Below, in pieces: positions 1 to 5,778 of a stretch of 7,027 bases of DNA (the stretch's first letter is position 1; each line of letters begins with the position of its first letter). Source of the stretch: Pseudomonadota bacterium (GTDB taxonomy: Bacteria > Desulfobacterota > WTBG01 > CAIYCZ01); assembly GCA_026388865.1 (NCBI GenBank), contig JAPLIX010000054.1, forward strand, positions 1-7,027, read 5' to 3'. The notes under the pieces were generated by a model. It was not told where the DNA came from. It searched no databases and saw only the letters and a program-made list of their open reading frames with translations. Made by a program: the position numbers and the translations under genes.

Positions 1-917
1 ACATAATGCCCGGACTGCGGATGATGTATCAGCGGCCGCATGTTGGCTGGAATTAGCAGCTTGCGGGAGGCGGCAGTCTCAGCAGCTCTTGCAATCCGTG
101 CGCAGAACTGCCACAAATGAGCGCTCAACCCATCCCCCATCGATACCGGCCCCAGCCGCAGCGCAGCGTTTTTGATCGCCATGAGCTGTTGCCGTTTAAA
201 ATGCAGCACCCGACACACGATTGATTGCTGCTGCATGATAAAGGATGAGATGAGCTTGAGCAGCTGCCACGAGGTAAGGAGGCGGAATCCTCTGCAGGTA
301 TCAGGAAGCCCTGGTGCTTTGCCGGGAAAACCGTTGCCGGCCTCACGATTAAAGGCAAGCAGACGGTGGTTATGCAGCGGGGTGCCGGCGGGCAGCCCCT
401 CGTGAATGCGCGACCAGTGCTGTATAAAATAATAGAAGCTGTATGCATCAATCAGCGCATGGGCGACAGAGATTCCCAGGGCACTGCCGCCGCCCTTCAT
501 CCGGGTAAGTTTTAATGAAGCCAGGGGTTTATCTTTAAAAGAAAACAACAGGGGATTAATTTTATCAATTAAATCATATACCGTGTACGTTGTATGCAAG
601 CCTTTGCTTGCTTCTTCAATAGTGACGTCACATCCGCATACTGAAAACTGAACGCCTGCACGTGGGTAGTCTATGCAGAGAGAGCCATCAGCAGCAGCCC
701 GGAGCTGCCCGCACAGCATGGGGAAATCATTAAGCGCCTGCTGCAGTGACTGCTGCAGACGGGCGGGATCGAGGGCGTGCTGATAGAAATAGACCACTTC
801 AAGCAGGAACCATGACTCAAAGTGATCAAGGGCATTCAACCTGAGAGTCCCCGTGATGTTTGCTTCTGGTCTGATTCGTGTTCTGCTTATGGTTCTGCAC
901 TGCAGTGTTTGCGGCAT
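1..917 (-). CDS. BAHD-type (transferase family, PF02458-like) acyltransferase, C-terminus cut by left edge
   Basis: The frame is open from an ATG at 917 to the left edge, giving 305 residues. Members move an acyl group from acyl-CoA to a hydroxyl or amine of a small molecule, normally in the cytosol. The BAHD signature is seen in order: an LNALDHF segment (27-33) followed by VVYFYQ (41-46), a 'FPMLCGQLR' segment (65-73), the catalytic HALID motif (HxxxD; His153, Asp157) just after 'GGSALGIS', and the second-domain 'LSAHLW' block (264-269). The family's DFGWG motif usually lies around residue 370, which would be beyond the window, so about 120-150 residues are missing. An in-frame TAA precedes the ATG, and a TAAGG ribosome-binding site sits 8 bases upstream, so the start is firm. 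It is divergent from a glycosyltransferase, which suggests acylation of a glycosylated product. The substrate is unknown. A condensation-domain or PapA-like acyltransferase is the main alternative, but the N-terminal blocks fit BAHD better. Confidence 0.85.
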   Translation of the reverse strand, partial: MPQTLQCRTISRTRIRPEANITGTLRLNALDHFESWFLLEVVYFYQHALDPARLQQSLQQALNDFPMLCGQLRAAADGSLCIDYPRAGVQFSVCGCDVTIEEASKGLHTTYTVYDLIDKINPLLFSFKDKPLASLKLTRMKGGGSALGISVAHALIDAYSFYYFIQHWSRIHEGLPAGTPLHNHRLLAFNREAGNGFPGKAPGLPDTCRGFRLLTSWQLLKLISSFIMQQQSIVCRVLHFKRQQLMAIKNAALRLGPVSMGDGLSAHLWQFCARIARAAETAASRKLLIPANMRPLIHHPQSGHY

Positions 918-1036
918 TGCGTCGACCTTAGATAAACTAAAGATGCATTAAGTGAGTATGAAATATGGATTTATTTAACCCTATATAGTATATCATGTAA
1001 TACTATTGCAACCGTGTTTGGATAAAAAAGTTACTT
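918..1036. promoter_or_regulatory. Shared divergent spacer with AT-rich promoter candidate
   Basis: This 119-base spacer separates the divergent acyltransferase and glycosyltransferase starts and must hold both promoters. Its centre (961-1006) is very AT-rich and contains TATACT on the minus strand (992-987) and several TATA-like hexamers on the plus strand. I found no convincing -35 partner at standard spacing on either strand, so individual promoters are not assigned. A TAAGG ribosome-binding site for the minus-strand gene lies at 926-930. The plus-strand gene has only a weak A-rich stretch ending in AAG (1024-1030) before its ATG. Confidence 0.45.
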
Positions 1037-2281
1037 ATGAAAGTTCTTGTCATTGCCATAGGCAGCCGCGGTGATGTGAATCCCTTCCTTGCGGTCGCGC
1101 TCAAGCTTAAGAGCAAAGGGCATGAAGTTGTCTTCTGTACTTCGGAAAATTACCGGCAGCTCATTGAAGATCAGGCGATCAGATTTGTTCCGCATTTCAG
1201 CCGGAAGCAGTATGAAGAGATAACCAATGATCCCGACCTGTGGCATTTCCGGAAAGCACTGCCCACGTTAATCAAGAAGGGTTTGCTTCCGGGTATGCGG
1301 ATACTTTACCCTATCATCATTCAGGAGCGCACTGAAGATTTTGTCGTGGTATCCACGCCGTTTGCCCTTGCAAGCAAGCTGGCCGAAGAGAAAGAGGGAA
1401 TAAAGGTTGTGCATCTGCACCTTGCTCCCTGTATGTTCAGAACCCTGCGGGACACTGCCCAGATAGGCGGCATTCCCATGGGCAAAGGATTTCCCGCGTG
1501 GTACAAAAAACTGTTGTGGTGGTTTGCCGATATTTTTATCTTTGATCCGTGCATAAAAAAAGAATTAAACTGTTTTAGAAGCGAGCTTGGGCTCAAGCCG
1601 GTAAGGCGGATACCTAATCAATGGCTGTTTTCCGGCTGTTTAAACGCTGCCGTGTTTTCCCGGCTCTTTGCAGCGCAGCAACCTGACTGGCCCGCGCTGT
1701 CGGAGGTGTTTGATTTTCTTCTGTATGACGGCAATGAACAGGTTCCCCCGGAAGCAGAGCGCTTCATAAAGCAGGGTGCGCCGCCGATTGTTTTTACCTT
1801 CGGCACAGCTTTTTATTTCGGGAAAAACATTTTTCAGGAATCGGTAAAGGCACTGGAGATGATCAACGCGCGGGGCATTTTCCTGACGCCGAAGAAGGAA
1901 GACCTGCCTGATAAATTGCCGCCACATATCATGGCCTGTTCTTTTCTACCGCTGGGTAAAGTGCTTTCTTCCTGCCGGGCAATTGTGCACCATGGCGGCG
2001 TCGGGACGCTCGGACAGGCTTTGAAGGCAGGGATTCCCCAGTTAATACGACCCTTGGCGTACGACCAGTTTGATAATGCCCACCGGGTTACTACCAGAAA
2101 GCTTGGCAGCTATATTCTTGCCCGTCAATACACTGCGGCACGGCTAAGCCGAAAGCTCAGTGCCATGCTTGCGGACACAGAAATTATTAATAACTGTAAA
2201 GAGGTTTCCCGGCACATCGATTCAGAAGCAGCCCTGGAAAAGCTTGCGGCCAGGATTGAAGAGATTGGCAGGAGGAAGTAG
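1037..2281 (+). CDS. Family 1 (UGT/Gtf-like, GT-B fold) glycosyltransferase
   Basis: This is a complete 414-residue protein, the usual length for bacterial GT1 enzymes, which transfer a sugar from a nucleotide-sugar to a lipid, sterol, polyketide or other aglycone. The N-terminus has the acceptor-domain signature GSRGDVNPF (9-17), as in sterol glucosyltransferases and the vancomycin-group Gtf enzymes, where the Asp of this motif (here Asp13) has been proposed as catalytic base. The C-terminal nucleotide-sugar domain has FTFGT (253-257), HHGGVGT (318-324) and AYDQFDNA (341-348), the bacterial counterpart of the plant PSPG box. There is no signal peptide or clear membrane span; a hydrophobic patch near 159-170 (LLWWFADIFIF) could touch membrane. 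The start is supported because the conserved beta-strand begins at residue 2, although the ribosome-binding site is weak. It is divergent from the BAHD acyltransferase. The acceptor and sugar cannot be read from the sequence. Confidence 0.9.
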   Translation: MKVLVIAIGSRGDVNPFLAVALKLKSKGHEVVFCTSENYRQLIEDQAIRFVPHFSRKQYEEITNDPDLWHFRKALPTLIKKGLLPGMRILYPIIIQERTEDFVVVSTPFALASKLAEEKEGIKVVHLHLAPCMFRTLRDTAQIGGIPMGKGFPAWYKKLLWWFADIFIFDPCIKKELNCFRSELGLKPVRRIPNQWLFSGCLNAAVFSRLFAAQQPDWPALSEVFDFLLYDGNEQVPPEAERFIKQGAPPIVFTFGTAFYFGKNIFQESVKALEMINARGIFLTPKKEDLPDKLPPHIMACSFLPLGKVLSSCRAIVHHGGVGTLGQALKAGIPQLIRPLAYDQFDNAHRVTTRKLGSYILARQYTAARLSRKLSAMLADTEIINNCKEVSRHIDSEAALEKLAARIEEIGRRK

Positions 2282-2343
2282 GCAGTCGGGGCCTGTGCAG
2301 TATCCGCTCAGATGTGCTGTATGCCGCTTACTATTCAGGAGCG

Positions 2344-2718
2344 TTACGCAAAGCTTATAAACGGCTCAAGCTTTGGACAGGGTACCATGGATTTATCCGG
2401 GATAACAGGATAGACCGCACAGCCTGCCCTGTTCTGTTCCGGCAGAACATTGTAAATTGAGGGCGGCGCTTCACCATGAAATGTTCTATAGTTGGTCAGC
2501 AGAGCATCTTCCGGCAGTTGTGACAGTTCTACGATGCCATCCAGATACATTTTTATATGGCCGGTAAAAAGGTCGCTGCTCTCTCTGAGCTGTGACAGCT
2601 TCCTGCGAAAACCTTCTTTTGCCTTTTCTACATCTTCCGCAGCAACCAGCAGATTGAAATAGCCCATCCGCTGTTCTTCATCAAAGGTGTCAAACACAAA
2701 ATGTCCCAGATATAACAT
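2344..2718 (-). CDS. Conserved-looking hypothetical protein, 124 residues
   Basis: I do not recognise a named family. The frame extends upstream to an ATG at 2754, but the ATG at 2718 is preferred because a good AAAGGAG ribosome-binding site (2727-2733) lies 8 bases before it. The protein begins MLYLGHFVFD and has a likely alpha/beta start (GYFNLLVAAEDVEKAKEGF, about residues 18-36) that reads like a small ferredoxin-like or EF-hand-free sensor fold, followed by an amphipathic Lys/Arg/Glu-rich helix and a YLDGIVEL strand. The tail (about 75-124) is rich in proline and looks loosely folded. There is no signal peptide, membrane segment or metal-binding motif. It is convergent with the glycosyltransferase (62-base gap) and divergent from the AOR gene. 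The sequence has the feel of a widespread small family, but that is memory, not a search. No function is assigned. Confidence 0.72.
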   Translation of the reverse strand: MLYLGHFVFDTFDEEQRMGYFNLLVAAEDVEKAKEGFRRKLSQLRESSDLFTGHIKMYLDGIVELSQLPEDALLTNYRTFHGEAPPSIYNVLPEQNRAGCAVYPVIPDKSMVPCPKLEPFISFA

Positions 2719-2726
2719 CCGACTTT

Positions 2727-2733
2727 CTCCTTT
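2727..2733 (-). promoter_or_regulatory. Ribosome-binding site that decides the start of the 124-residue protein
   Basis: AAAGGAG on the minus strand, 8 bases before the ATG at 2718. The more upstream in-frame ATG at 2754 has no comparable site, so the first 12 codons of the longer frame are probably not translated. Confidence 0.7.
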
Positions 2734-2760
2734 CCGAATCTCTGGTATTGTCAAAACTAA

Positions 2761-2851
2761 TCACAGAAAAAAAGCTGACGGCTGCCAGCTCCTTATTCTT
2801 TCTCAGTGCCCTCTGTGGTTTCATGCTTTTCTCTGTTTTTTATCTCACAGA
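2761..2851. repeat. Mosaic of short dispersed intergenic repeat fragments
   Basis: The spacer holds two pieces that resemble dispersed repeats of environmental genomes: AGCTGACGGCTGCCAGCT (2773-2790), an imperfect inverted repeat with AGCTG/CAGCT arms, and CTCAGTGCCCTCTGTGGTTT (2802-2821), whose complement reads like the common 'ACCACAGAGG-CACTGAG' element. Short direct repeats TCACAGA occur at 2761-2767 and 2845-2851 on either side. On the minus strand the first hairpin is followed by seven Ts, which resembles a weak terminator, but no minus-strand gene lies upstream of it. Membership of a repeat family is recognised from memory and needs a genome-wide count. Confidence 0.45.
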
Positions 2852-2887
2852 TATTTAAATGCGGATGCACTTTTTACTGCGAAGCCT

Positions 2888-2918
2888 TTGACAAATTTTC
2901 CGGCAGGCACAAAATAAT
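2888..2918 (+). promoter_or_regulatory. Candidate sigma-70 promoter for the AOR gene
   Basis: A perfect -35 hexamer TTGACA (2888-2893) is followed, after a long 19-base spacer, by AATAAT (2913-2918), which matches TATAAT at five of six positions. It would give an untranslated leader of roughly 90 bases before the AOR start at 3014. The spacer is two bases longer than ideal, so strength is doubtful. Confidence 0.4.
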
Positions 2919-3001
2919 TGCTACACAAAGGTAATATGCCTGTGATAAGTTGCACAGTATCGTCACCATGAAGATACGCGTCATTATGAAAAGAAATTCA
3001 T

Positions 3002-3007
3002 AAGGGG
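3002..3007 (+). promoter_or_regulatory. Ribosome-binding site of the AOR gene
   Basis: AAGGGG sits 6 bases before the ATG at 3014 and fixes that start. It overlaps the stop codon of a chance-level 11-codon reading frame (2968-3003) just upstream. Confidence 0.65.
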
Positions 3008-3013
3008 ATAATC

Positions 3014-4933
3014 ATGATTGCACAAACAGGAACTATTCTCAAGGTTAATTTAAGCGGCAGGACGTTTGAACAGCAGCCTCTCAGCGAGAGCCTGCGGCTC
3101 AACTTTGTAGGCGGCAGGGGCATAAACAGCCGCATTCTTTTTGACGCGACAGCACAGCAGATTGACCCGTATTCACCGGAGAATGTGCTCATCTTCGGCA
3201 GCGGGCCGCTTTCAGGAACATCTGCTCCCTGCCCGGCACGCTTTAACGTAACAGCAAAGTCTCCGCTGACCGGCATCATGGGGGATTCCAATGCCGGCGG
3301 CTATTTCGGGCCAGCCATGAAAAGGGCAGGGATTGACCACATTGTCATCAGCGGCGCGGCATCAGAGCCGGTGTATCTCTGGATTGATAACGGCAAAGTG
3401 GAAATCCGTCCGGCGCGGCATTTATGGGGGAAGAATGTGCGCGAGACCGAGGCGATAATTAAGGAGGATCTCAGCGATAAACGGGTGCGGGTTGCATCCA
3501 TTGGGCAGGCGGGGGAAAATCTGGTGCGCATAGCAAGTGTCATCCACGAAGAGCGCGCCGCAGCGCGCACCGGGATGGGCGCGGTAATGGGCTCAAAGAA
3601 GCTGAAGGCGGTCGCGGTCAGGGGATCGCAGGAAGTGCCCCTGTTTGATCCGGAAGGTTTTAACCGCTATGCAAAAGAACTGCAGCAAAAGATTGGTGCA
3701 TCAAGCGCCTATGACCATTTCCGAAAGAAGGGCGGCTCTACCGGCACCTTTGGAACAGACAAAGCCGGATTCCTGGCTATCAGAAACTTCCAGCAGACCG
3801 GCGGCTTTGAGGGTATAGAAAACTTTGAGCCGCTCAAAGTGGCAGGGGAATATTATAAGGCTAATAAACCATGTTTCGGATGCCCGGTTGGCTGCGGGAA
3901 AAAATATGAGATAAAAAACGGCCCGTTTGCCGGGGAATGGGGCAACAAGATAGAAGAGGGGGCTTTTACCCCGCTGGGGCCGGTGTGCGGCAATGCAAAC
4001 ATAGCTTCGATCTTCAAGATGAACAACATGGGAAACCAGTTCGGCATTGATTTAATAGAATTCGGCGCTGCCGCTTCGGTAGCCATGGAATGGTATGAGA
4101 AGGGCGTTGTTTCCAAAAAGGAACTTGACGGTCTTGAACTGACCTGGGGGAATTATCATGCAATGATGCAGCTGATGGAGAAAATCGCGTTCCGTGAAGG
4201 CGTGGGGGATGTTTTTGCCGAGGGTATTGTGCGGGCGGCATCGAAGTTCGGCCGGGAAGCAGAGAAATACGTTAGCCATTCCAAAGGCATGGTCATGGTT
4301 GGCGTTGATACCCGCATGCTGAAAGGAACCGCCCTTGGCTTTGCCACATCAACCCGCGGCGCCGACCACCTGCGGGCACTGGTGCCGGTTGAATTCCCGA
4401 CGTACCCGGTTATGACGCCTGAACAGGCGACCGAGAGGTTCGGCACCGCAGAAGTGCTCAATCCCCTCTCATACAACAAGGCAGCCCCCGTTATTTATTA
4501 TCAGCACGTTTCCATGGTCCCTGATTTGTTTGAGCTGTGCAGATTCCTGCTGGGGCTCGGCACCGGGACAAAAGACTTTAAATACAGCGACCTGTATCAG
4601 CTCTATTATCTGGCAACCGGCATGCACTGTGACGAGAAAGCCATGCTCACCATAACCGAGCGGGTATATAATGTGGAACGCGCGTTCGCCTGCAGGGAGG
4701 GCATAACCCGTAAGGATGACCACCTTTTCGGCAAGTGGGCTGATGAGCCGGTGCCCAGCGGGCAGTACAAGGGTGAAAAGATTGACCCGCAGCAGTGGGA
4801 GCAGGCGCTTGATGAGTATTACCGTCTGCGGGGCTGGAATCACAACGGAGTGCCCACTAAAGAAAAACTGGGGAGCCTTGGCTTGCATGACGTGGCAGAG
4901 TCTTTGGAGAAGGCCGGGTGTTATACTCAATAA
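3014..4933 (+). CDS. Aldehyde:ferredoxin oxidoreductase family tungsten/molybdenum-pterin enzyme
   Basis: This complete 639-residue protein is slightly longer than Pyrococcus furiosus AOR (605). Family members oxidise aldehydes to acids, or run in reverse, using a tungsten (sometimes molybdenum) bis-pterin and a [4Fe-4S] cluster in the cytoplasm, with ferredoxin as usual partner. The N-terminal domain (about 5-205) shows GGRGINS (33-39), the DSNAGGYFGP pterin segment (91-100) and RTGMGAVMGSKKLKA (185-199). The C-terminal domain carries cluster ligands Cys287, Cys290, Cys294 and Cys509, matching the spacing of AOR residues 288, 291, 295 and 494. NQFGID (341-346) and DLFELC (504-509) correspond to the two pterin-contacting DxxGL(D/C) motifs; the second has Glu where Gly is usual. 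Glu314 and His452 (in GADHLRA) are candidate counterparts of the active-site Glu and His. No AorD-like ferredoxin subunit, MoaD-like gene or Bam electron-transfer gene is adjacent, so it appears to stand alone. The aldehyde substrate is unknown. Confidence 0.93.
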   Translation: MIAQTGTILKVNLSGRTFEQQPLSESLRLNFVGGRGINSRILFDATAQQIDPYSPENVLIFGSGPLSGTSAPCPARFNVTAKSPLTGIMGDSNAGGYFGPAMKRAGIDHIVISGAASEPVYLWIDNGKVEIRPARHLWGKNVRETEAIIKEDLSDKRVRVASIGQAGENLVRIASVIHEERAAARTGMGAVMGSKKLKAVAVRGSQEVPLFDPEGFNRYAKELQQKIGASSAYDHFRKKGGSTGTFGTDKAGFLAIRNFQQTGGFEGIENFEPLKVAGEYYKANKPCFGCPVGCGKKYEIKNGPFAGEWGNKIEEGAFTPLGPVCGNANIASIFKMNNMGNQFGIDLIEFGAAASVAMEWYEKGVVSKKELDGLELTWGNYHAMMQLMEKIAFREGVGDVFAEGIVRAASKFGREAEKYVSHSKGMVMVGVDTRMLKGTALGFATSTRGADHLRALVPVEFPTYPVMTPEQATERFGTAEVLNPLSYNKAAPVIYYQHVSMVPDLFELCRFLLGLGTGTKDFKYSDLYQLYYLATGMHCDEKAMLTITERVYNVERAFACREGITRKDDHLFGKWADEPVPSGQYKGEKIDPQQWEQALDEYYRLRGWNHNGVPTKEKLGSLGLHDVAESLEKAGCYTQ

Positions 4934-5520
4934 CCCCTCTTTTCTCCTCCCTTGGCAAGGGGGGAGACAGGGGGGTCACTGTCTTCTGTTGTCTGCTCTC
5001 TGTTCTCTGTCGCGCGTGTTTCTTCCTGCAGCTCCCGCAAATAGCGGAACAGCTCGCGTTTTGCCTTCGGCGGTTTTCCTGCTTCCTCTTCTTTCTGTGC
5101 ATTGCGAATAAGCTGCCGCAGGTGCTGATGGTCTGCAGCGGGAAATGCCGCAGAAACTTCCTCAAAAGCCTTATTCTCTCCGGCAATAAGCTCATCGCGC
5201 CATTTCTCTAAACGATGCAGCAGGGCAGTTGCCCGGTTATGCTTGTTCAGCAGGGTATCAAGGGCATCCTGAACAGGAGCCGGATCCACTTCGCGCATCA
5301 GCCTGCCGATATACTGCATCTGCCGGTAGCGGGCACCGCGCGCGTGCATTCCCTGGGCAGCACAAATCGCCTCCCGCAGCTCATCGGTGAGCGGAAGCTT
5401 TGCCAGCTGCTCAGCGTTCAGTCTCACCAGTTCCTCCCCCATTTCCTGCAGCGCGATCATCTCGCGCTTGAACTGGGATTTGCTTTTATTTTCTGTCGAG
5501 GTTTCGTGGTTATCAATCAT
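4927..5520 (-). CDS. darP: DarP/YjgA (DUF615) ribosome-associated maturation factor with repeat-derived tail
   Basis: This 197-residue protein matches the DUF615 family along its body. In Escherichia coli, DarP (YjgA) binds precursors of the large ribosomal subunit and helps late 50S maturation. The family blocks are visible in order: SKSQFKREM (13-21), LPLTDELREAI (42-52), ARYRQMQYIGRLMR (63-76), the LDTLLNKHN segment (87-95), LHRLEKWRDELI (101-112), and the hallmark LRQLIRNAQKEEEAGKPPKA (134-153) followed by LFRYLREL (157-164). E. coli DarP ends shortly after the LREL helix. Here about 33 extra residues follow (165-197), nearly all encoded by a dispersed repeat, ending in PLAKGGEKRGY. The gene is convergent with AOR; the stop codons overlap by 7 bases (4927-4933). 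The start at 5520 has no good ribosome-binding site, but it precedes the conserved SKSQ segment and is the only suitable ATG. The core function should be intact. Confidence 0.92.
   Translation of the reverse strand: MIDNHETSTENKSKSQFKREMIALQEMGEELVRLNAEQLAKLPLTDELREAICAAQGMHARGARYRQMQYIGRLMREVDPAPVQDALDTLLNKHNRATALLHRLEKWRDELIAGENKAFEEVSAAFPAADHQHLRQLIRNAQKEEEAGKPPKAKRELFRYLRELQEETRATENREQTTEDSDPPVSPLAKGGEKRGY
4934..5010. repeat. Dispersed repeat with palindrome, inserted at the 3' end of darP
   Basis: The stretch combines a C/G-rich palindromic block (around 4934-4977) with a purine/pyrimidine-biased block at 4981-5010 made of imperfect repeats of the CTGTT/CTCTGT type. Read on the minus strand it codes for 'TENREQTTED' followed by 'SDPPVSPLAKGG', a peptide that I recognise as a typical translation product of short intergenic repeats at the ends of genes in environmental bacteria. 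It begins directly after the AOR stop codon and occupies the last part of darP, so it probably arrived by insertion there. Confidence 0.6.
4944..4966. terminator. Imperfect palindrome between convergent AOR and darP ends
   Basis: CTCC-x-CCCTT arms pair with AAGGG-x-GGAG arms around a 3-base loop, giving nine base pairs with one mismatch. For the AOR transcript it lies 11 bases past the stop codon and could end transcription or protect the 3' end, but no T-run follows. For darP it lies inside the coding region, just before the stop. It is part of the dispersed repeat, so a terminator role is possible rather than shown. Confidence 0.4.
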
Positions 5521-5540
5521 GCAGTACTTTTATCTATAAA

Positions 5541-5580
5541 GTCATTGCGATTACTATTTATCGGGAGCAGCAATCCCCGG
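5541..5580. repeat. Degenerate remnant of a GTCATTGCGA-type dispersed repeat
   Basis: GTCATTGCGA (5541-5550) and, 12 bases on, GGAGCAGCAATCCCC (5563-5577) match the two ends of the common palindromic intergenic repeat that reads GTCATTGCGAG...GAAGCAATCTC/CCCC in many bacterial genomes. The middle has decayed to AT-rich sequence. It lies in the spacer between darP and the glycosylase-like gene, close to where base composition drops. The assignment is by remembered consensus. Confidence 0.5.
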
Positions 5581-5629
5581 TTTGGTCAGAATAGACATAA
5601 TTCATATCATATCCTGTACCCAATTGCTA

Positions 5630-5658
5630 TTGACAGTAAACATTATTTATCCTATGAA
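5630..5658 (+). promoter_or_regulatory. Candidate sigma-70 promoter for the glycosylase-like gene
   Basis: TTGACA (5630-5635) is a perfect -35 hexamer, followed after an ideal 17-base spacer by TATGAA (5653-5658), which matches four of six positions of TATAAT. Transcription would start near 5665, leaving a leader of roughly 115 bases before the ATG at 5779. The leader is AT-rich and I see no operator or riboswitch in it. Confidence 0.45.
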
Positions 5659-5766
5659 AAGCATCATAATATAAGCAATAATATCTGAAAGATAGACAGG
5701 TTCATTTTTATTACCTAAATTAACAAGCAGGATAATAATTTCCTTTTATTGTTGAATTGCAATTGC

Positions 5767-5773
5767 AAGAAGG
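5767..5773 (+). promoter_or_regulatory. Ribosome-binding site that decides the start of the glycosylase-like gene
   Basis: AAGAAGG ends 5 bases before the ATG at 5779. An in-frame ATG at 5749 has no such site and would add ten residues beginning MLNCNCKK, which do not look like part of the domain. Confidence 0.6.
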
Positions 5774-5778
5774 TAACG

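Noticed and set aside
125..451. 108-residue minus-strand reading frame
   Set aside because: It is a shadow of the BAHD acyltransferase in another frame of the same strand; the acyltransferase frame carries the HxxxD motif and a ribosome-binding site, while this one has cysteine- and serine-rich low-complexity sequence.
2750..2755. TTGACA on the minus strand before the 124-residue gene
   Set aside because: A -10 box at standard spacing would fall on the ribosome-binding site and there is no TATAAT-like hexamer there, so it is not a workable promoter for this gene.
2773..2821. Possible CRISPR or tandem array suggested by repeated AGCTG and CTCTGTG words
   Set aside because: There is no regularly spaced direct repeat; the words belong to two different single-copy dispersed-repeat fragments.
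2968..3003. 11-codon reading frame just upstream of the AOR start
   Set aside because: It has no ribosome-binding site and no attenuator-like codon run or hairpin pair; a frame this short is expected by chance. Its stop codon happens to overlap the AOR ribosome-binding site.
4469..4930. 153-residue minus-strand reading frame inside the AOR gene
   Set aside because: It is antisense to the most conserved part of the AOR C-terminal domain, has no ribosome-binding site and its translation resembles no protein family.
5215..5688. 157-residue plus-strand reading frame
   Set aside because: It is antisense to darP for most of its length and runs into AT-rich spacer; darP matches its family along the whole body, so this is a shadow.
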